Shown here: in pieces, positions 57,076-64,000 of the stretch
How the letters are laid out: every line of letters begins with the position of its first letter
Position numbering within the stretch: position 1 is the first letter of the stretch
Source of the DNA: Heliocidaris erythrogramma
Taxonomy: Eukaryota; Echinodermata; Echinoidea; Camarodonta; Echinometridae
Assembly: GCA_025617745.1 (NCBI GenBank)
Contig: CM046866.1
Coordinates: 13,089,725-13,153,724 of the forward strand
DNA: 64,000 nt
Direction: 5' to 3'
The notes under the pieces: generated by a model
Told to the model about the DNA's origin: nothing
Seen by the model: only the letters and a program-made list of their open reading frames with translations
Databases searched by the model: none
Translations under genes and position numbers: made by a program

Positions 57076-57428
57076 AATACATGTGTGACGAACCAAAGAA
57101 ATTGACATGATATAATTTATCCTTGATTGGACACCTATGCACCAGCAAAACTTTATGGTATTCAGCTTTACCCTTATGTGTAAATCTGAACTGAATTTAG
57201 ATTAACCCTTTTGAATTATTAAATCAAATACTTTGTTGCACTTATTATAAATTATGAAATTAAGAAAAGGCAAGCCTGCAAGATGGTTATAGTTTATGTG
57301 TAGTTTTTGTTTGTGTGTGTGTGTGTATGGTTTGCAAATGAAGTTCCTATGGGTATCTTGAAATATACATTTTAGTATATTATTAGTACATTTCAAGATT
57401 CCGCAACAAATTAGAAATTTATGAGACT

Positions 57429-57578
57429 GGGCCCCGTATTATAAAAGATTTGCGATTGATTACAAATAATTTGCAATTGATATCAATCGCATATCCTATC
57501 CTTTAGTACAGAGTTGCGATTGATACCAGTTGTAAATTATTCGTAATCAATCGCATCTCTTTTATACTACGGGACCCA
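57429..57578. mobile_element. Fold-back MITE with 'gggccccgtattataaaag' ends
   Basis: gggccccgtattataaaaga and tgcgattgattac at the left mirror gtaatcaatcgcatctcttt and tatactacgggaccc at the right. About 150 bp. Confidence 0.88.
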
Positions 57579-57741
57579 GAACGTGTGAGGTAACACAAAG
57601 AAACGAGGTAAATAATTATGAAAATTAATGATGTAGGTAACATTTAAGAGAATACATCTTTTACTAACTCTATCATTAGAATTTTAAAACACATACTTTT
57701 CTTCCTTTAAACAATTTTCATCCGTGGTCGTATATGACACG

Positions 57742-57854
57742 CAGAGGCGGCGGGACGTCGAGCTCGGACGATGGAAGTGGAGGGGCACCTTTTGTCCGCC
57801 AACAAAAGGTGCACCCCACATTCATTGTCGGAGCCTGACATTCCGCCGCCTCTG
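57742..57854. mobile_element. hAT-type MITE with 8 bp target duplication
   Basis: Ends cagaggcggcggga and attccgccgcctctg are inverted. The element is bounded on both sides by atgacacg (57734-57741 and 57855-57862), an 8 bp duplication. CAGxG-type ends and 8 bp duplications are typical of the hAT superfamily. A second inner inverted pair (gcaccttttgt / acaaaaggtgc) makes it almost a complete palindrome. Confidence 0.88.
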
Positions 57855-58805
57855 ATGACACGTTGCGACCAGTCATACTCATCAACAACACTCTGATGAC
57901 AACAGTCCTTCATAACCGCGTGTACCGTGACAAAAAACGTGTAGGAGTCGAACTCAATTGTCATCACTGGAATTTTCGCTAAACAACGGTGTGCAAATAT
58001 TTTCGTCGGATGTGATAAAAGGGAAAATTTAAAACAGGATCTGGTAAACACCACAGACTCAATGATTTATTCGATTTATGTCTTATTGTCTTTTTGACAG
58101 TTCGCCCGTCATTATTGGAACACTTATTTACGGATGGATGCGAAACCCTTGGGTTGAGACGGTTTCAAGAAAAGGGGACCATTTTTTAAATATTTTGTCA
58201 TTGCACTTTTCTTTTCAAAGTGTATAATTGTTCAATCTCTTTAAAAAAAACTGGAAACTGTTATTGTCTCTGCTTGAGTAAGTCGTCAAAACAAAAATTA
58301 ATTTTTGTCAATTTTTGACAATTGTTGTTAACATGTTTGACAGACGACTCACCTGTTTAAGTTCTTTTACCCCCCCCCCCCCCTTTTTTGCGGTAAATTG
58401 TCGATAAATATTGCCTCTCGGGGTTGTCACGGGGGCTCCCTGAAATAATAGAACCCGTGGAATGTGTTTGTCACCGTAAATTTCACATTTACAGTGTGAA
58501 TTCCACATTGATGATAGTCATTCGAACTAATCATGCTTAGTAAACACCCGTGTATAATTGTTTGACGTAATTGTAACTATTTCTGGGGGTTGAGACATAC
58601 CCGGTCGCAGTTGACCCATGTCGCAAAAACAGGTGCTTCATTGTAGTTCATGAGGTATTGGGTGACTACAGTATGCGCCATCTTTTCATGTAATTTAAAT
58701 AAAATGAGATTTATGCATTTGTAGATATTGACAGTGCGTGGTGGAAACTTTCCGAGGCCTACCAGACATAGCAACGCACTGTGCATGTGCGCGTCTGTTG
58801 AACCT

Positions 58806-58809
58806 TCAA

Positions 58810-58844
<35 letters not shown>

Positions 58845-58848
58845 ATAG
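58806..58848. repeat. (AAAT)n microsatellite
   Basis: About ten aaat (taaa) units without interruption. Confidence 0.9.
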
Positions 58849-59051
58849 ATGTGACACTGACACAACAATTTAGCTTCACGTTAATAAATGACAGCATTGC
58901 ATTTATTTACTATTATTATATGGGGAGGAGATTAGGGGGAGGCAGGCGATTGACAAGACATGAAAAAAACATTGGAGAGATAAAGACAGGTACTGTATTC
59001 TATGAGGGAATGAGAGGGGGAAAGAGAGAGCTAGAGAATGAGTGACTGATT

Positions 59052-59138
59052 AAGAGAGAGAGGGAGGGGAGGGTAGGGTAGAGAGAGGGAGAGAGAGAGA
59101 GAGGGGAGAGAGAGAGAGAGAGAGAGACAGAGACAGAC
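59052..59138. repeat. (GA)n microsatellite
   Basis: gagaga tract with a few gg interruptions, directly before the LINE fragment. Confidence 0.9.
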
Positions 59139-59881
59139 AATCAAATATGCTACATCTACCAATGACCAGGACAGCTACTGCACAAAAGACTTTTATATAT
59201 ACCAGACCACAGTTCTGGAACTCCTTAAATAATACTATTAAATCAGCTCCCACCATTTTTTCATTTAAACGTAGACTAAAAAAAATTCCTGCTGAATAGA
59301 TATACATGTAACTGCTAAATGGTAAAAAATAACAGGGAAAATTCATTTCTAACCAAAAATTGAGCTGGAATGAAAAGAACATCATTGCAGAAAGGATTAA
59401 AATGTATAACGTCCCCATCCTTCATCTTCCTTCTTCATCTTCCTTCTCTATCTGTCTGTCTCTCTCTCTCTTTCTTCTCTCCTACTGAAGTCATCGCCTG
59501 TTATCATTTCCAATATATTTATTTCTATACATACTACTGTCACAATTATTCTGTTTTGTAGTGTAAGGGGGGGGGGGTAGTGCAAAGTATATATATTTCG
59601 TAATTATTTCCATAAACTTAGAGCATTTGTAAGTATATTTTTTCTCACAAAGGGGTCTATAAAATACAAGCTGTGCTTTTTAATAGACTCCTCCACTTTT
59701 GTTTCTTTACTATGCCTGATATCACCGAAATTATGATAGTATAATTGTTTTAAAAATTTTCCATTCATGTAAACACTTCTTATCGTAATTTTGTTTGATA
59801 TTATGTAATATAAATTTGTGTATATGTAAAATACTGAAAAAAACATGTGGAAATAAAGAAACCTTGAAACCTTGAAACCTT
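59130..59881 (+). mobile_element. LINE 3' fragment (CR1/L2-like), 5'-truncated
   Basis: An open frame ending at 59299 reads DRQSNMLHLPMTRTATAQKT, then FIYTRPQFWNSLNNTIKSAP and TIFSFKRRLKKIPAE. This is the common C-terminal end of CR1/L2-type reverse transcriptases (LPRTRT...A.P..WNSLP..I....S...FK..LK). About 550 bp of 3' UTR follow, with aataaa near 59853 and a tail of tandem aaaccttg units (59860-59881). Only the end of the element is present, joined to a GA repeat. Confidence 0.75.
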
Positions 59882-59924
59882 GTGTGAGTGGGGAGGTTTG
59901 TAGAGAGAGGTGGCGAGAGAGAGA

Positions 59925-59943
59925 GAGAGAGAGGGGGGGGGGG
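59925..59943. repeat. (GA)n followed by a G run
   Basis: Short gagaga tract and about 10 G, just after the LINE tail. Confidence 0.85.
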
Positions 59944-60995
59944 CGAAATAAAATATGGGAATTCGTATCCCTGAAAAGAGAGCCATCATTATAAGAACCA
60001 TGCATTGAGTGTCCGAAAAAAACAGAAGATACAGCGTACTAGTAATACAACACTAATCGTTGCATGAATTGCATGATTTCCAGACCCCTATAACCCCCTG
60101 GATCCGCCCCTGTCACTAAAACTTCTCTCTTTGGGCGGTCTCGGCACGTGGGGGTATCAAAGAGGCGAAGTCACGATGACATTGATGTCTCAATCGGTTA
60201 ATTTTCCAAGTATACAGGACTTCCATTAAAAAAAAACCCTCCCCATGTTTGTGTGTACTTCGCGGTTTAGGGTGTGTGAGCGTGCGTGTGGCCAACAAGT
60301 GTGATGATGATGTTATTAATAAAGACATTCAATTACCTTTATACGTCACAGGGTACAGAATTGGACACCCGTTCGCGGAAGCAGTAATTAGTGGTACAGA
60401 TCTCGCAACAAGTGCAGCCTGACCTAGCATGCCCCCCCGATTTAGCCCCAACCAAACCCTGATTTTTATTTCGAGCCCGAATATATAGGGGAATTGATTA
60501 AAGGTATATGACAGTTGTGTTGGCCAAGGTCGTGGATTTGGTTTATTTTTTTTTGTATAAAAAGTGCGGTCTAACACCACAATTTACCCAAAATGAATGG
60601 GAAATGTATTTTTCTTACTGGATTATGTGCTGAGTCGTATATGAAATCTATAAAATAAGCTATAACCATTTATATTCCTGAAGGTAATGAACCTTTTTTA
60701 TAGCATGCACCCCCCCCCCCCCCGCCCGCTTTCAAGACTGCTCCGGCGTCCCTGTAATATAATAATTTACTCATGCAAACATGCAAAAATTAGAAGAAAT
60801 GTTTTTACTCAATCGAATAATATGAACAGACTGAGATGATTTTTAAAGGAAAAGGCAACTCTATGCTTCAACTGTCGCTATTCGCGGGGACAATAAAGCT
60901 TGCATGCCAAGGCTTGCCCAATATAGCTGTACTTTTGGCCACGTAGAAGAGCAACTTCTAAATCCTTTATCTCAGTTAACTTGATCTTTCTGTCC
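59944..60995. other. No gene or recognisable element seen
   Basis: Mixed sequence with a C run near 60712-60722. Open frames are short and unsupported. Confidence 0.4.
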
Positions 60996-60996
60996 C

Positions 60997-61036
<40 letters not shown>
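60997..61036. repeat. Poly-C and (CT)n microsatellite
   Basis: C run followed by about 13 ct units. Confidence 0.9.
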
Positions 61037-61040
<4 letters not shown>

Positions 61041-61317
61041 TTACTCTTCTCTGCCCTCCATCTCTCTCAGCGTCTTGCTCATTCTTCCTTCTGTCTCAAG
61101 TTGAATAAATTATAAAGTTGTCTTGCCCTCTAGATTTGTTTCTCCCCCCAACGAGGTTTAGAATTTCCCGTCACATGAAATGAAATGTTGAAATCAGTGG
61201 CAGTCAGTATAAACACACAAATCCTTATCATTTTTCCTGGATATCATATCCACTTTCCAACTTTAACACGACGATGTTAATATGATCTAACTTGACATGG
61301 ACACCCTCTCTTTCATC

Positions 61318-61382
<65 letters not shown>
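61318..61382. repeat. (CT)n microsatellite in two blocks
   Basis: Two ct/tc tracts separated by accttca. Confidence 0.9.
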
Positions 61383-63120
61383 ACGTATAAGCCTAGGTAA
61401 TGAGCAATAGGAGGAGATTTCTCATGTCAATTGCTTCCTCAGCATGCTCAGCGAGGAAGTCTTTCATTAAATAGTACCTTGTGAACACCTACTTGACTAG
61501 CGGGTATAACACAAGGCAGGATTGAAGGCCCGTTCCCACTACCAAAACTTTGCGCGCATTGATTTAGAGTCAAGCTTTCCTCCACGAGAACTGCGCGCAC
61601 CAAAGAATGTGGATTATGATTTCGATTACGTCTGGGAAAGAGGCGCTTGGAAAAAAGAAAAGTTGTGCGCATCGCATGCACGTACGATATCACTATTAGG
61701 TAATGTGAATTACGACATAACGACATATCAGCGTACGACTGGACAATACTAACGTCTGTCACGAAGTATAAAAGAAATGTCCATCAACTTCAAGTTGCGT
61801 GCATTGTACAACAGCTTTTCGTTTTTCTTTGCATGTCTCCTCAAATTGTAATCCCCAAGGGCAGTGGAAGTTGTCCTTTAATGTTCTGCATGATCCAACT
61901 TAACTGATGCTTCTGTATTTTGAGGGACATGTCGTCGACGCCCCTTGGTGGTTTTTCCACTAATATTGTCGGCTTAATTCCGCGTGAATACAGTGCAACA
62001 TGATAACTTTAATGAGTAATAAGTGTATGATAACCTTGATGTAATTTGGGGGAAGTAAAGAGACCTTTTTTTGTTCACGATATTGCGTTAAGGTCAAGAG
62101 CATTAGTGTGGCTAGCTACCGGGGCGATGGGGCTGGGAGTTTGGGGTGGCAGAGGCAAGTCCCTATTGATAGCAAGTGATTTTGTCAGCACGTTGAACGT
62201 TCTGTCGGCAAAATAATGTGCGCCTATATAATTCTTCTTTAAGATTGTTAGCTCATTCGCCTGAGCTGCCCCCCCCCCCCCCCGAGAAAAAGCTGTCTAC
62301 GCCCGCGCCAAGACAAAATAGGGATGAGGTAATTGCACTATACTGAACTGATATAGATAATACATTTACCTCAATTTTTATGCTCAGGCAGTTTTAACAT
62401 GCTCCCAAACAACCTGTGCGATTGCAGCCACCTGTAGACACTTCAGAAAGGCCAATGGTTATATCATATTCTTCTTCTTCTTCTTGTTTTTACTAAGTAC
62501 TTGTTTACAACACATCTTGACTAGAAGAACACTTGTTTATTATATACAGGGCTCTGGTACCAGCGTACTTGTATTGATTGTATGCGTTTTAGATAATGGT
62601 ATCACGGTTGTATAACCTGTATTGATCTAGTTTTATTTCCAATCTAGTTTGTCAGCTTTGATTTCGCTTTCTTTCTAATAATATCCATACTTCGTCAACC
62701 CCACATTCTTCAACAGTCTATCATAAACCCATAACTATTTTGACACAAGAGAACTTTCGGTAAATTATTCGTTTACTATCATGCAACTGTTATTGCTTTA
62801 ACAACATCGTCGTGACTTTTTGTATTCTTTGTTAGCTTTTGCAACTCCTGCAGTATCACATTCCTCTGACGAATATATCCAGGGTTGGTCTTTAGTATTC
62901 AGTATTGCTCGTGTCATAACGACTTCCTTTTAAATACATAACTAGCAGTAGCTATTGTTTGATTGCATAGACAGTTATCATGCAATCGAAAGTAATAGCT
63001 TGATCAGTTTTTGATGTGTGACTCAAATTGTATAGGCCTTCAGTACTGCTGTTCTTGCAAGGTGCATGCAGGCTTTATCAAACTTCTACTTTGGGGGGTT
63101 CTGCTGCTAATCTGTGTATA
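61383..63120. other. No gene seen
   Basis: No recognisable exon or element was found. A stretch near 61520-61700 has repeated gcgcgca words, and its open frame has no family similarity. A C run lies near 62270-62283. Confidence 0.4.
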
Positions 63121-63440
63121 ACCGTGCAAGGAATTGAAGCGAGATTCTTATAAAACTTGCAAAACATGGTTTGAAAATCAATCATACAGGTTAAAAATTG
63201 TTTGGAAGTTTCAAGCAAAAATGTGTTTACATACTGTATTTTATTCATGTACTGTAGTTATGTATACCATGGGGTGCGGCTTCAATATAAGACTTCGTCT
63301 TTCTGCTACATTTCCCTGCAATTTCTTAAGTATCTTATTGTTTTAGTTGTTTTAATATATTACTTGCATTGTATTTTTGTTTGCAATGTTTTTTATGAAT
63401 TTGCTAAATAGAATATTATTGAATTGAATTGAAAAAAAAA
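63121..63440 (+). mobile_element. Possible LINE 3' tail
   Basis: AT-rich sequence ending in attattgaattgaattg and an A run, which resembles the (TTGAA)n-type tails of some LINEs. No coding part is left, so this is tentative. Confidence 0.3.
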
Positions 63441-63515
63441 ATCATCATCGTTCTGTATGTTACAACCGAAAAAAAGCAGCCTCTCTTGTTTGTCCGTTTT
63501 TGTTTGTTTGCTGTT

Positions 63516-63517
<2 letters not shown>

Positions 63518-63546
<29 letters not shown>

Positions 63547-63550
63547 GTTG
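63518..63550. repeat. (TTG)n microsatellite
   Basis: About ten ttg units, then a T run and a G run. Confidence 0.9.
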
Positions 63551-63725
63551 TTTTTTTTTTTGGGGGGGGTTCCGTTTGATTTAAACGAAGGTAAACAAAT
63601 ATGTTCTTAATTATTCACAAGTTTATTTTTAGTTTTATTTACTACAAATCATCAATACGATACAGATAAAGACAGCAATGGCGAAACTAGAGGGGGCGCA
63701 GGAACTCCCTATTTTATTTATTTTT

Positions 63726-63825
63726 TGGTGGGGGGGGGGGGGGGGGGGAGGGGGAACTTACATCATACACCCACGTTCTCAAGAAAAGTTTTGAATTAGA
63801 ATCCCCCCCCCCCCCCTCCCCCCAT
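63726..63825. repeat. Poly-G and poly-C tracts
   Basis: A G run near 63729-63755 and C runs near 63803-63822, close enough to pair. Confidence 0.85.
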
Positions 63826-64000
63826 TTTCAAAAGTCTTACTCCATCCAAGTTTCTGCCTTGCATGACTGAAAATTGTTAAATATGACAGTTCCAAAGAAA
63901 AGACACTCAACTCACAAAGCTTTGTTATCCTATGTTGAATGTCATCATAGATCAATATGCAGAGTGTTTCATTTGATTGATCACAAATATTGCTGTATCC

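Noticed and set aside
57707-58054. 115-codon minus-strand frame as a gene
   Set aside because: Part of it is the hAT MITE. The remaining stretch shows no known domain or splice signals.
61522-61752. 76-codon plus-strand frame
   Set aside because: It has no recognisable domain, and the surrounding gcgcgca words suggest repeat sequence. No promoter or splice evidence is visible.

Overview
The window is animal genomic DNA. It is AT-rich, with GT-AG introns and dense miniature transposons, and it has no bacterial gene organisation. The mix of repeats (fold-back MITEs, tRNA-headed SINEs, Helitron-like elements with internal tandem repeats) and the protein sequence of the one clear gene suggest an invertebrate deuterostome, most likely a sea urchin or other echinoderm. 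That assignment is an inference.

1-28.7 kb: a single gene on the + strand, encoding a CLC chloride/proton exchanger of the endolysosomal ClC-6/ClC-7 branch. I can place 17 exons (928-28215) whose splice phases all agree. They give 782 residues from an early transmembrane helix to a stop codon. The 5' exons (N-terminal cytosolic region and start codon) lie before the window or are not recognisable in 1-927. The introns carry many mobile elements: Helentron/HINE-like elements with ~165-170 bp internal repeats, fold-back MITEs, SINE pieces, a LINE fragment, and two decayed copies of exon 5.

28.7-41.6 kb: no recognisable gene. It holds MITEs, a long CTCCTG-type repeat lying in a segmental tandem duplication, a SINE fragment, a 'gcgaagcgagcg' tandem family, poly-G/poly-C tracts, a possible retroposed tail and a 450 bp inverted-repeat element.

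41.6-57.0 kb: the most unusual part, a 15 kb head-to-tail array of seven full units and one partial unit of a non-coding element. Each unit ends in a hairpin followed by CTAG|T, like a Helitron/Helentron 3' terminus. Two unit types (A ~1.8 kb, B ~2.1-2.4 kb) mostly alternate. Only B units start with the 5' hairpin. Every unit carries a tRNA-like segment with a strong B box, several CRE-type palindromes, a GC-rich hairpin whose loop is inverted between units, and ATC/GAT microsatellite blocks.

57.0-64 kb: a MITE, a hAT-type MITE with a perfect 8 bp target duplication, a LINE 3' fragment, many microsatellites, and no convincing exons.
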